From a virus, in the IMG/VR virus record IMGVR_UViG_3300027859_000057, positions 1-30,594 of that record: DNA of 30,594 nucleotides. One strand, 5' to 3'. Position numbers and translations under genes: made by a program. Below are positions 14,819 through 22,797 of this stretch, one piece after another (the first letter of the stretch is position 1; the number at the start of each line of letters is the position of its first letter). The notes below the pieces were generated by a model. The model did not search any database. It saw only the letters and a program-made list of their open reading frames with translations, and had not been told where the DNA came from.

Positions 14819-16252
14819 TTAAGCAGCATTTTGTTCTGGCTCTGAACTTTCCTCTGGTTCTTGTGGTTCTGCTTCTTCTTTTGGTTGCGCCATTTCAATA
14901 AGACCACCATTTTGTGTTGCTTCTAATTCTTCCTCAACATCAAACTCATCTCCAAGAACCTCGCCCTCAGTAAGTTGGTCAAGTAATGTTTTCTGAGTAA
15001 TAGATCCAGAAGTGTACAAAGTAAGTAATGCTTGTATTTCTTGTGGTTCTAATCTTTGTGAGAGGAAGTCTCTGTTTACAAAACAACTACCAGCCTCTGA
15101 GTTTAGGTACTGGCCATGAAACATAAGACAGTTATCAATCATATCTTGCATCTGTTGGGCTACTACCATCATTGTTGAATCGCCTTGTGATCTATCAATA
15201 CGTTTTGCCTCTGCTGTTTCTGCTGATAACTTTTGTCCAAGTACTGCAGCAAGTCCTAATTCATTTATCTGGCTTTCTAATCTGTCTAATCTTCTGAACT
15301 GAGCATCATAACTTTTACCATCTGGTTCTATATATTCTGCTCGACCATCTGCTGGAAATGCAATAGCCTCTCCGGGGCCAGCACTAACCTCTTCAGCATT
15401 TTGTGGAAAACCATAAAAAGCAAGCATTGGTACTGCTGATATATGTAATTGGTTATCAAGATCAGATTGTATCTGATAAGCTTTTAAATTTAATTCTGCT
15501 ATATCAGCCATTGGTGGTCTTGATTCTAAAAGATTCACTCTGTTTGAATAAGCAACAGAAAAAGGGATTTTATTTAAAGGCATAGTGCCTTCATCTACTT
15601 TTACGAACTTTCCTGTCTTAGCTTTTCTGTGTATTTCAAAATTGCCCGGAGTTAATAACCTTACTTGCTCAACAATCTTTTCTCCATAAAGACCATCTGG
15701 TTCTGATACCTTTTCAAGAAGTCTTAACTGAGTAAATTGTAAAGAACCATCTACCATTTCTGTTCGCCAACCCAGAATATCTCTTGGTGTATATGTTACC
15801 CAATATGGTCTACCACTATTTCCAGTTGCTGGAGCATCTACCAATACTCCAATATGACCATAACGAATCATCTTGCGAGCAGTCTCATAAGTCCAAACAT
15901 TAAGATCATTTCCCTGCAAGTCCACATCAAATAACATCTCTCTTATATTGTCTGCCGTATCACTAAGCCTTACTGGTTTACGAGTTAACATACCAGCCAA
16001 CATTCTTTCTAATCTTAAAAAGTAAGGAGGACAAACAGAACGAGCTAATCTATTGTCATAACTCTCATCTAATTCTCGCGGCTCTTGTCCCAAATATTTT
16101 CTATGTTTTGCCCTCATCTGATATGTACCACCCAACAAATCTTCAATCAACATCCAATGGGGTTCTTGCTGATACCAGTTACTATTAGGGTCATTTATCT
16201 CAGTACCACTTGTTGCTGTCTGTCTGTTGTAATGGCTATATCCTGAGTACAC
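14819..16252 (-). CDS. Portal protein, DUF4055 family
   Basis: 477 residues with a GTG start at 16252 supported by GGAG about eight bases upstream. Family features are the N-terminal WMLIEDLLGGTYQMRAKH, KYLGQEPRELDESYDNRL, then LERMLAGMLTRKPVRL, GHIGVLVDAP and YTPRDILGWR, followed by the long helical stem. The C-terminus is very acidic (last 45 residues mostly Glu, Pro, Gln, Ser). Portals form the dodecameric DNA entry ring at one capsid vertex. The gene lies between the large terminase and MuF genes, the usual order. Confidence 0.9.
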   Translation of the reverse strand: MYSGYSHYNRQTATSGTEINDPNSNWYQQEPHWMLIEDLLGGTYQMRAKHRKYLGQEPRELDESYDNRLARSVCPPYFLRLERMLAGMLTRKPVRLSDTADNIREMLFDVDLQGNDLNVWTYETARKMIRYGHIGVLVDAPATGNSGRPYWVTYTPRDILGWRTEMVDGSLQFTQLRLLEKVSEPDGLYGEKIVEQVRLLTPGNFEIHRKAKTGKFVKVDEGTMPLNKIPFSVAYSNRVNLLESRPPMADIAELNLKAYQIQSDLDNQLHISAVPMLAFYGFPQNAEEVSAGPGEAIAFPADGRAEYIEPDGKSYDAQFRRLDRLESQINELGLAAVLGQKLSAETAEAKRIDRSQGDSTMMVVAQQMQDMIDNCLMFHGQYLNSEAGSCFVNRDFLSQRLEPQEIQALLTLYTSGSITQKTLLDQLTEGEVLGDEFDVEEELEATQNGGLIEMAQPKEEAEPQEPEESSEPEQNAA

Positions 16253-16292
16253 TTTTTGACTCCATAGTTTGTTTATAGTTTAGACAATAATC

Positions 16293-17633
16293 TTAATAAA
16301 GCCTAATACCAGTTTTGCGACCAGCGGACATATGTAAGGGATTGAACAATCGCCAAGTAATGTAACCAAGGGCATCATTCATATGATCGTACCCTGCATC
16401 TTTGTCTGGTTCACCTCTTTCGTTATAACTTTGTAATTCTAAACATTCAATTAATTTTATTGCTTTCTTTGAAATCATTAACCTAGTTTCACTTTTACCA
16501 TTTAATAATAAACCTTGAACAGAATTAACTCTATCTCTTACAGGGGGATTAGATAATGCAGACTGATTAACAAAGCCATAACTTTCTAATATTTGGATGT
16601 CGGTCTTTGAAGCATTTGTACTTCTGTTGCCACCTGACGCATCAGGATATACATAGATTTTGTTGAAAGGGTACCTTGCTTTAATTTCTTTAGCAATGGT
16701 ATCTGTGTCGTGACTCTTGGCGATTTCATCTATAACCATAAATTTATTACCAACTGCCACACCTATTACTGCATTCATATTGCCAATGTTAAAGTCAATT
16801 CCAATCCTTAATGGTTCATTATCATCTACATAAGGATCATTCTGTAATACATGGGTATTGCGATTAAATTTGTCATATACTTGACCGGTAGTTAAATTGC
16901 AGAAGTTACCGTTTAAGTATGCTTGTATTAGCTGTGGTGGGTAGTTTTCAAGTAATGAATCAATAAATCCGTCTGGAAGATAAGGGTTATCTGCTGTTCT
17001 TGCTTTTATTAACCGAGTGTCCTCTTTGGCGTTTTTTTCGAAGGTATCAAACGCCCATGAATGACCTTCTGGTGTAGTAGTTGCATAAAACTGCTGTACA
17101 TTACCTGAGCGCAGTCTAGCAAGTGCCATGTTCATTGCTTGTTCGGCATCCCGCTTTGCAACAGTATCTGCTTCATCAAAACCAACAGCACATAAGTTTT
17201 GACCACGCAATCTTTGGTAAGTAAGAATTGTCCTTAACAAGATCGTATGTACACCTTCCTTAAATTGCAGTTGGTACTCTGGCAATGGACTAGCTCTAAA
17301 TGTATATGGTATTTGCCATTCATCTAATAAATCATTCATAGTTCTCATAAGAATATCTCGAAGCATTGGTGCAGTTGGTTCAAAAATTGCTGAAATATGA
17401 CCAACATTCATTGAAGCTAACAATACAGATTTACTTACAAGTGCATATGTTTTACCAGCACCAAAACCACAAACAAGTGCTAACTTTCTATGCTCTGTAT
17501 CTGCGCAAAACTTTTCTTGATGCGGTAATAAATTAGAGGTAATTCTATCTTGGACTGCCTTTGCAGTAGGTATATCAAATAGACCATCGCCAAATAATAC
17601 ATGGCCTTTTTTAACTGTTTCAAGAATACTCAT
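16293..17633 (-). CDS. terL: Terminase large subunit
   Basis: 446 residues from the ATG at 17633, which overlaps the small terminase stop as ATGA; a TTG six bases further upstream is less likely. ATPase domain: Walker A GFGAGKT near residue 57, Walker B with LCAVGFDEAD near 150, coupling motif ATTTPEG near 190. Nuclease (RNase H-like) domain: first acidic strand IGIDFNIGNMNAVIG near 280, second YPDASG near 330, and the final acidic motif DHMNDALGYI near 425. All key residues are present, so the packaging motor should be functional. It recognises DNA with the small subunit and docks on the portal encoded next. Confidence 0.95.
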   Translation of the reverse strand: MSILETVKKGHVLFGDGLFDIPTAKAVQDRITSNLLPHQEKFCADTEHRKLALVCGFGAGKTYALVSKSVLLASMNVGHISAIFEPTAPMLRDILMRTMNDLLDEWQIPYTFRASPLPEYQLQFKEGVHTILLRTILTYQRLRGQNLCAVGFDEADTVAKRDAEQAMNMALARLRSGNVQQFYATTTPEGHSWAFDTFEKNAKEDTRLIKARTADNPYLPDGFIDSLLENYPPQLIQAYLNGNFCNLTTGQVYDKFNRNTHVLQNDPYVDDNEPLRIGIDFNIGNMNAVIGVAVGNKFMVIDEIAKSHDTDTIAKEIKARYPFNKIYVYPDASGGNRSTNASKTDIQILESYGFVNQSALSNPPVRDRVNSVQGLLLNGKSETRLMISKKAIKLIECLELQSYNERGEPDKDAGYDHMNDALGYITWRLFNPLHMSAGRKTGIRLY

Positions 17634-17953
17634 GAACAAAGATCAGCTAATTTTGCTGCTGTATTAATCGCACCAAGAGCAATATTTAGTTGTCCATTTC
17701 TTCTTGCTTCCATTTGTAAAGTACTGCACTGACTTAATAAATCAGCAATCATCTGTGGCCTTTCTATATCCCAATCTGCCCTAAGTTGTACCCTTGCTTC
17801 TTTTAAATAATTATCAACAGTTCGTTTAGTTACCCCCCAGTTTGTTGAAGCGTATTGAATACAATCAGACCTTCTACCTCCATTAGCAATTATCCTTGCG
17901 CATCTTGCAATACGCATTTCTGTTTCTGCTTGAGTTGTTAATGATGCTGCCAT
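17630..17953 (-). CDS. terS: Terminase small subunit
   Basis: 107 residues with an N-terminal helix-turn-helix: RIARCARIIANGGRRSDCIQ and WGVTKRTVDNYLKEAR form the DNA-binding unit. It is followed by a helical oligomerisation segment (IERPQMIADLLSQCSTLQME) and NGQLNIALGAINTAAKLADL. That layout, plus immediate coupling (ATGA) to the large subunit, supports the call. It starts in a TAATG overlap with the upstream methyltransferase gene, so the methyltransferase is in the same transcript as the packaging genes. Confidence 0.85.
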   Translation of the reverse strand: MAASLTTQAETEMRIARCARIIANGGRRSDCIQYASTNWGVTKRTVDNYLKEARVQLRADWDIERPQMIADLLSQCSTLQMEARRNGQLNIALGAINTAAKLADLCS

Positions 17954-18606
17954 TATGCTGGTTTTTCTATTAGGTATCCTGAGAAATCGCCAAATCTGAA
18001 CCAGTTAATAAATTCGCCAGCAAGTTGATCTTCTGTAATTGGTCTTTGTACACCTGACAATGATAATTCTTTTTCAATAATTTCATCAGCAGAAGTTCCA
18101 GATGCGGTTTTACCAGCAAGTGTAAGACGGTAGAAAACAGTTGAAGCGTAGCCACCAATTGGTTCTAACTTGTCAAAGACAATGATTGCCCCTCCGGGTT
18201 TACATTTCTCTCTTAGTCTTAGCATAAGATTAAATCTTTTGGCTGGTGGAATAAACATTAAACATAAAAATAAAACAGATAAATCAAAATCTTTTGCTAT
18301 AAATGTTTCTGCTTTGCTGCATATTATTTCGCCCGGAGCTTTGTACAGTTTTATCATTTCTTGACTTGGTTCTATACCAATTAAGTGTGCATTTCTTTTT
18401 TTAAGTATTGGTGCTAATGCTCTACCAATATTTCCAGTAGATGCACCAAAATCATAAACAAGGCCATTTTCTGGTATGTAATGTCTGGCTACATGAAGAA
18501 TCGCATTTGTTGCGAGGTCATACCAAGGCAGTTGTTCTCTTACATGACGATCAAAACCTTGAGCAACACCAGAGGTTTCAAAAGACCAGTTTGTTGGTAT
18601 ATCCAT
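17953..18606 (-). CDS. SAM-dependent methyltransferase, CmoA/TehB-like class I fold
   Basis: 217 residues. Motif I is VYDFGASTGNIGRAL (residues ~50-64; D-x-G-A-x-T-G-x), motif II LIGIEPSQEMI near 76-86, and the motif IV region LSVLFLCLMFIPPAKRF, with PGGAIIVFDKL as motif VI/strand 5. The N-terminal part (FDRHVREQLPWYD) resembles the CmoA family, which acts on tRNA wobble uridine via carboxy-SAM. The motifs only place it in the class I methyltransferase group, and the substrate could be a small molecule, tRNA or DNA base adduct. It lies between a 52-residue gene and the small terminase, at the end of the modification-type cluster 17953-21112. Confidence 0.8.
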   Translation of the reverse strand: MDIPTNWSFETSGVAQGFDRHVREQLPWYDLATNAILHVARHYIPENGLVYDFGASTGNIGRALAPILKKRNAHLIGIEPSQEMIKLYKAPGEIICSKAETFIAKDFDLSVLFLCLMFIPPAKRFNLMLRLREKCKPGGAIIVFDKLEPIGGYASTVFYRLTLAGKTASGTSADEIIEKELSLSGVQRPITEDQLAGEFINWFRFGDFSGYLIEKPA

Positions 18607-18765
18607 TTAAAACAAATCAGAAAGTGGGTTTAGTTTTTCATTAGTTATGTCATACCATTTATCATGGCCATTAAAATCTTCCAGAAATTCATAAGTTTTT
18701 TTGCTATATACACAATAAAAAATCATACCAACGTAAGGATTTGTAGGAAATTTTGTTTTCAACAT
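18607..18765 (-). CDS. Small protein between two methyltransferase genes, unknown
   Basis: 52 residues: MLKTKFPTNPYVGMIFYCVY, then SKKTYEFLEDFNGHDKWYDI, then a short tail ending in PLSDLF. Its ATG overlaps the stop of the cytosine methyltransferase by seven bases, and its stop is directly followed by the ATG of the CmoA-like gene. This perfect fit, together with the aromatic-rich non-random composition, makes it a real gene. The length and 'FYCVYSKKTYEFLEDFNG' pattern fit a small accessory domain; I do not recognise a family. Confidence 0.65.
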   Translation of the reverse strand: MLKTKFPTNPYVGMIFYCVYSKKTYEFLEDFNGHDKWYDITNEKLNPLSDLF

Positions 18766-19817
18766 TTTTCTAATATTTCTTTGGCAATAGTTTCTGCAAC
18801 TTTGGCCATCATAAGTGGTGGTACAGCCCTACCGACTCTTTCCCATTTTTGGTACAGATTACCATGCAAAATAAAATCGTCAGGAAAACTGCTGATTCGT
18901 TTTAGTTCTTGAATAGTAAACAAACGAGGTTCTGACCAATGGTATTTATCCATGGTTCCTTGTACAACAGTATTGGCAACACGAAATGGCGATTGCTTTA
19001 CATGAGAAAAGAATTTATTTTGTCCAGTAAGTTTTAATGCAGCTTTATAAAATTGGTCACCGGGCTTTGTAAGTTTCCAAAGGCGATATGTTTCTGTACT
19101 CGGATCAATTTTCTTATAATCATCAGATTTTTCTACACCAATTAAAGCTTCACCAACTGAATATTGATATGGCATAGGCTTAGGGTGTGCTGGTTCTATA
19201 TTTAAATCGTTTCTAACTCCTACAAAGATTGTTCTCTTACGCATCTGTGGCACACCAAGCCATTGAGCATCAAGTACTTTACATTTTACGTTATAACCAC
19301 AGTCTTTGAGTTTAGTAATAATGCGTTTAAAGTAACCTTTTGCTGTACCTTGAACAAGGCCAGCAACATTTTCTGCTACAAATACTTTAGGTTGTAGTTC
19401 ATTAAGAATACGAGCATATTCAAAGAATAAATCATCTACCCTTTGCGTTGTTTCGCTGTATTTTTTTTCTTTACCCCAACCAGCCTCACGTTTACCACCG
19501 ATAGAAAAAGCAGCACAAGGTGGAGATCCATCAAACAAATCTAGCTCACCTTTTTGGAGGTTAATCTTTTCAAGAATATCGTCTGCTGTAATTTTTCTTA
19601 TGTCTCTAGGATCAAGAAAACTGTTTGGGTGGTTAGCTTTGTAAGTTTGTCTTGCGGATTCTATAAATTCGTTTGCATAAATTACTTTATAACCAGCAAT
19701 ACGATAACCAAGACAAGAACCACCACAACCAGAGAATGTTGAAGCAACTTTAAAACCATTCCACGGTGTTGCTTCTATTTCTACCATAGAAGGAATTTTG
19801 TAGATTGGTTTAGGCAT
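18759..19817 (-). CDS. DNA (cytosine-5) methyltransferase
   Basis: 352 residues from the ATG at 19817, which has AAAGG six bases upstream and overlaps the preceding stop by eight bases; a start at 19865 would overlap by 56 bases. All core motifs are in order: motif I STFSGCGGSCLGYRIAG, motif II YANEF, motif IV DGSPPCAAFS (catalytic Cys in PPC), motif VI ENVAGL, motif VIII QMRKRTIFVGVR, a target recognition region (~215-290) and motif X ERVGRAVPPLM. It should therefore be active, transferring methyl from SAM to C5 of cytosine, or possibly serving as the first step of a larger modification. No partner endonuclease is encoded nearby, so self-protection is more likely than restriction. Confidence 0.92.
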   Translation of the reverse strand: MPKPIYKIPSMVEIEATPWNGFKVASTFSGCGGSCLGYRIAGYKVIYANEFIESARQTYKANHPNSFLDPRDIRKITADDILEKINLQKGELDLFDGSPPCAAFSIGGKREAGWGKEKKYSETTQRVDDLFFEYARILNELQPKVFVAENVAGLVQGTAKGYFKRIITKLKDCGYNVKCKVLDAQWLGVPQMRKRTIFVGVRNDLNIEPAHPKPMPYQYSVGEALIGVEKSDDYKKIDPSTETYRLWKLTKPGDQFYKAALKLTGQNKFFSHVKQSPFRVANTVVQGTMDKYHWSEPRLFTIQELKRISSFPDDFILHGNLYQKWERVGRAVPPLMMAKVAETIAKEILEKC

Positions 19818-20634
19818 AGATGCCTTTTGCGATTCTGTTATAGATACCAATGGGTGATTTAGCATTTAATTTATACTTAGAAATTACCGCATTACCTACT
19901 CTATGTGCAATCTTACTATCGCCTAGCTGTAAGTTTGTATGAGGTTTTATTTTAAGGAAATCTAATTCAGGATAATGCTTGCGAATAACCTCTTTTTGCC
20001 TTGGCTTGTTTAATTCTTCCCAGTTTTTGTCTATCCATAAAGAAAAAACAGAAGGCTCAAAATATGGGTTACAAAGTTGTATTTTGTTTAGTTCACATAG
20101 TTTTATAAGTCTTTTAGTACCAGCAGATTCTAAGTTTGAGAAATAATCTTGCCTAAATTTTTTAAACTTTTGGTCATCTTTTGAGTAATGAATCATTGCT
20201 TTTTTAGAAAGACCAAAGTGCCCATCAGCGGCAACACCTGTCACAAGTGTCTCATCTTCAAATTCTTTCATTATTTTAATCAAGTAATAAAAAGGGAAAA
20301 GGCACTCTATTGCAGTTTTTTTCTTACAACCTACTTTTTTTATAAGATGTTTTACTGTCTCAACAATCTCATCTCTGTCTGTCGGTAACCATACAGGAAC
20401 AAAAGTAAGATTAAATTGCCAAGCTAGTTTTCTTGCCGCTTCAAAATCTGATGAAAATTTATCACCGAAACTAAAAGAATATATTCTGACCTCTTTACCA
20501 ACATCAAGAGCAGAAAGAACAACAGATGATGAATCCATGCCACCTGAGGTTGCAACACAAATTTTATTTGGTAGTGGTTTGATTATGTCTTGTAGAACAG
20601 TCCGAATATTATTTTGCTTTGCCACTCCACTCAT
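19810..20634 (-). CDS. PP-loop ATPase of asparagine-synthetase C-terminal type
   Basis: 274 residues from the ATG at 20634 (26-base overlap with the ParB-like gene). The nucleotide-binding PP-loop reads ATSGGMDSS at about residues 28-36, the S-G-G-x-D-S signature of N-type ATP pyrophosphatases. A second site VTGVAADGHFG near residue 140 matches the Gly/Asp-rich loop of the asparagine synthetase synthase domain. The N-terminal glutaminase domain of AsnB is missing, so ammonia or another amine would have to come from elsewhere. PP-loop enzymes adenylate a carbonyl or carboxyl before amidation or thiolation. Placement between a ParB-like gene and a DNA cytosine methyltransferase suggests a nucleotide or DNA-base modification, not amino-acid metabolism; this is inference. 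Confidence 0.75.
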   Translation of the reverse strand: MSGVAKQNNIRTVLQDIIKPLPNKICVATSGGMDSSSVVLSALDVGKEVRIYSFSFGDKFSSDFEAARKLAWQFNLTFVPVWLPTDRDEIVETVKHLIKKVGCKKKTAIECLFPFYYLIKIMKEFEDETLVTGVAADGHFGLSKKAMIHYSKDDQKFKKFRQDYFSNLESAGTKRLIKLCELNKIQLCNPYFEPSVFSLWIDKNWEELNKPRQKEVIRKHYPELDFLKIKPHTNLQLGDSKIAHRVGNAVISKYKLNAKSPIGIYNRIAKGIYA

Positions 20635-21112
20635 ACCCACAAGAAGGACATCTATGTTCAGTTTCAATATCTTCGTCTACATCTTTAAAATCTTCGGGTG
20701 CTTCTGTATCTGTTCTATCGTCCATAAGCTCTGTTAAATCTTCTGGTTCAAACCAAGGGTCTATTTCATGTTCCATTGAAAGATGGTGCAGCATAGATGC
20801 GTCCCAATCAGAAAGATCAGAGGATCTGTTATCAGCTAAAGCTAAACCAACTTTTTGATCTTCAGTAAGACCAGTACGTTTTACAGCAATAATTTCGTTA
20901 CCATCAGATTCTATGATGCGAACATTCTCTAAACCAGCAGCTTTTGCACCTTCTACAGTACCGTTACCAGCTAAAACACGACCATCTTCATCAATAACAA
21001 TGGATCTTGCGGCACCATATCTTTTTAAGGATTCTTCAATAAGAGTGGCAGAACGGTCTGTCCTTTTTCTTGCGTTTTTGTGGTCTGCCTTTAGTTCGTT
21101 AATTTTGGTCAT
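20609..21112 (-). CDS. ParB/Srx-fold protein with C-terminal zinc-ribbon-like motif
   Basis: 167 residues. The N-terminal ~90 residues are a ParB N-domain: LKADHKNARKRTDRSATLIEESLKRYGAAR, then VIDEDGRVLAGNGTVEGAKAAGL, where the AGNGTVEGA loop corresponds to the ParB nucleotide-binding box. The middle LADNRSSDLSDWDASML is also typical. A long acidic linker leads to HRCPSCGYEWSGKAK, half of a zinc ribbon (only one Cys-x2-Cys pair, perhaps completed by His or by dimerisation). Phage ParB-fold proteins next to methyltransferases are often thought to act as nucleases or CTPase regulators in DNA modification or processing. It is the first gene of the modification-like cluster. Confidence 0.82.
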   Translation of the reverse strand: MTKINELKADHKNARKRTDRSATLIEESLKRYGAARSIVIDEDGRVLAGNGTVEGAKAAGLENVRIIESDGNEIIAVKRTGLTEDQKVGLALADNRSSDLSDWDASMLHHLSMEHEIDPWFEPEDLTELMDDRTDTEAPEDFKDVDEDIETEHRCPSCGYEWSGKAK

Positions 21113-21114
21113 AG

Positions 21115-21159
21115 TTATTTGTTTTTTAAAATTTTAGCAATATCAATAAGATTAGTCAT
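21115..21159 (-). CDS. Possible 14-residue leader peptide
   Basis: A frame MTNLIDIAKILKNK whose ATG overlaps the stop of the preceding gene by eight bases and whose TAA lies two bases before the ParB-like start. It fills the only gap at this point. It may be a coupling leader that hands ribosomes to the ParB-like gene. It could equally be chance. Confidence 0.3.
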   Translation of the reverse strand: MTNLIDIAKILKNK

Positions 21160-21430
21160 TATCAAAACCTCTGTTAAGTTTTATTGTCCAATTTTTTAAA
21201 CTCTGGAATGGTTTACCGTGTTTTTCTGTTTTACTAAATTCACCAGTTTGAATGTCTATAGGTACCAAAGTAACCCAAACATCATCGAATCTTGCAAAAT
21301 TATCTGTTCCAAGTCCATCAGACATATCAACAAAAAAATCATCAATGCGAAAGTTTTTTCCACTTTCATCAGATATCCATGCGCCTTTTAGATCATCTAA
21401 TGATAATAATGACTCAAAATTTAGTTTCAT
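21152..21430 (-). CDS. Hypothetical acidic protein, 92 residues
   Basis: MKLNFESLLSLDDLKGAWIS opens a mixed alpha/beta protein with FARFDDVWVTLVPIDIQTG and NWTIKLNRGFDND. It is acidic in the first half. The start overlaps the upstream gene stop as ATGA. I do not recognise the family. Location between the Cys-rich replication-associated gene and the ParB-like gene gives no clear function. Confidence 0.65.
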   Translation of the reverse strand: MKLNFESLLSLDDLKGAWISDESGKNFRIDDFFVDMSDGLGTDNFARFDDVWVTLVPIDIQTGEFSKTEKHGKPFQSLKNWTIKLNRGFDND

Positions 21431-21978
21431 GTTACCTCCTGTTTGTCTGCCATGGATTCAACGATAGCTTTTTCTGAAGTAAAAGAAAACATATTGCCTA
21501 TATTAGATAAATTTTCTTTGACAACTTGTATGTAGTAAGGAGTTTCTACTTTTTCACCATTTATTCTTTTTTTTCTTAGTTCGTTCATTTCTTTAGAAGT
21601 CTTTTCCCATGCTGCTTGTCTGTTTGTATGTATCTGCCTTATCTTTTCTTTTTCCATAGTAATACCGATTGGTTGTGGATCTCCTCTTAAAGTTTCTGTT
21701 GTTTTGACTTGACCATTAGATTCTCTGAAGCCTTGTTTTTCTTTATTGGTGCTGCTTTCATAGTCAGCATAAGCAGCTTTACAATGGCAGATTATCGCTA
21801 AATCTTGTCCACCATTTATCTTTCCATCTGATGTTCTGTCATAATCTGGTATAAATTGATTAATGGCATTATCGCCATTAGTAACAATACCAGAGTCGTA
21901 ACAGGCAAAACATTCTACTTTAGGGATATAAAACGTAGTGTCTCGATCAAGAGATTGCCTTCTGTAGCTTAAAGTCAT
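21427..21978 (-). CDS. Cys-rich protein next to the replication initiator, possible zinc finger
   Basis: 183 residues. Near the N-terminus CFACYDSG (C-x2-C at about residues 23-26) is followed by a segment to IICHCKA (about 63-68; C-x-H-C arrangement), a plausible four-ligand zinc site. The second half is a Glu/Lys-rich helix (about 107-145). In many phages, a short zinc-binding protein next to the initiator-like gene takes part in helicase loading, but no P-loop or DnaC-like motif is visible here, so that role is only a possibility. It begins six bases after the initiator-like gene and is coupled by ATGA to the next. Confidence 0.65.
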   Translation of the reverse strand: MTLSYRRQSLDRDTTFYIPKVECFACYDSGIVTNGDNAINQFIPDYDRTSDGKINGGQDLAIICHCKAAYADYESSTNKEKQGFRESNGQVKTTETLRGDPQPIGITMEKEKIRQIHTNRQAAWEKTSKEMNELRKKRINGEKVETPYYIQVVKENLSNIGNMFSFTSEKAIVESMADKQEVT

Positions 21979-21984
21979 AAGAGG

Positions 21985-22797
21985 TTAAAAAGGTAGACTG
22001 CCATTGGGTTTATCTTTTTCCCATGGCTTTTTATTAGTTGTATCAGTTTTTTTCTGTTTGTACAGGGCATCTTTCTCATCTTTTACATAGCCCTCGTAAT
22101 ATTCATCCCTTAACCATCTAAAACAATTAGGGAAACAAACGGCAAAGCCACCTTCTTGTTCTGTAGCTCTTTGTTGTTTAATGGCAGCTATAAGAGAAAT
22201 TTTTATATTAACTGGACTTGTTCTCTTTATAGCTTTTTTCCATTCTTCCCATGCTTTAGGTTTATTTTGGCCACTAGCCCTTTTTTTAATATCTAGATAA
22301 AGAAACCAAAATTCTAAAAATTCTTCAGAATAATCTTTTTTAGTATTTTTTTTATTTAGTTTAATTGGATCTAGTTTAGTTGTATCTAGTTTGGTAGCAT
22401 TTGCTGCTATGGGGCATGGCATTTCCTGCCATGGGGGCATAGCATCTGCTGCAGGGGTGCAGGATTTGCCACGCCTATCAATACTAGGTTCTGGAACATT
22501 AGCTAGATGCCAGACAGTTACTTTATATAAATTACTGCCTTGCTCTCCATTCTTACCCATCTGGTGGGTTCTTTCTAAGAAACCTAAAGACACTAATTGG
22601 TTAACAACTTTCTGTGCTGTTCTCTTACTTAGACAAGAATTAGCAGCGATTGTCTTTAAAGAAGGCCAGCATTTTTGGTCATCTTTATTAGCATAACTTT
22701 GTATGACCCAAAGTACTGCTAGTTGATTCGGTTGGATTTTTCCTCTAAGATTTGTAGGAAGTGCAGTAAATTGATACCCCTGTGGATTAAATGACAT
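21985..22797 (-). CDS. Phage replication protein with N-terminal winged helix (initiator-like)
   Basis: 270 residues. The N-terminal ~95 residues form a winged helix of the type found in phage replisome organisers: AVLWVIQSYANKDDQKCWPS, LKTIAANSCLSKRTAQKVV and LVSLGFLERT, then NLYKVTVWHL. The CWPS...T-A...S..T pattern is characteristic. The C-terminal part has FWFLYLDIKKRASGQNKPKA and AVCFPNCFRWLRDEYYEGY, resembling the region after the linker in DnaD/DnaT-like or phage O-like proteins. It probably binds the phage origin and recruits the host helicase. The start codon overlaps that of the divergent RusA gene by seven bases. Confidence 0.8.
   Translation of the reverse strand: MSFNPQGYQFTALPTNLRGKIQPNQLAVLWVIQSYANKDDQKCWPSLKTIAANSCLSKRTAQKVVNQLVSLGFLERTHQMGKNGEQGSNLYKVTVWHLANVPEPSIDRRGKSCTPAADAMPPWQEMPCPIAANATKLDTTKLDPIKLNKKNTKKDYSEEFLEFWFLYLDIKKRASGQNKPKAWEEWKKAIKRTSPVNIKISLIAAIKQQRATEQEGGFAVCFPNCFRWLRDEYYEGYVKDEKDALYKQKKTDTTNKKPWEKDKPNGSLPF

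Noticed and set aside
19818-19865. Longer start for the C5 methyltransferase (MLNHPLV...)
   Set aside because: It would overlap the PP-loop gene by 56 bases; the ATG at 19817 has an AAAGG ribosome site and an 8-base overlap.
20635-20667. Longer start for the PP-loop gene (MKLNIDVLLVG...)
   Set aside because: It lies inside the ParB-like gene's zinc-motif codons and adds no conserved sequence; the ATG at 20634 is sufficient.
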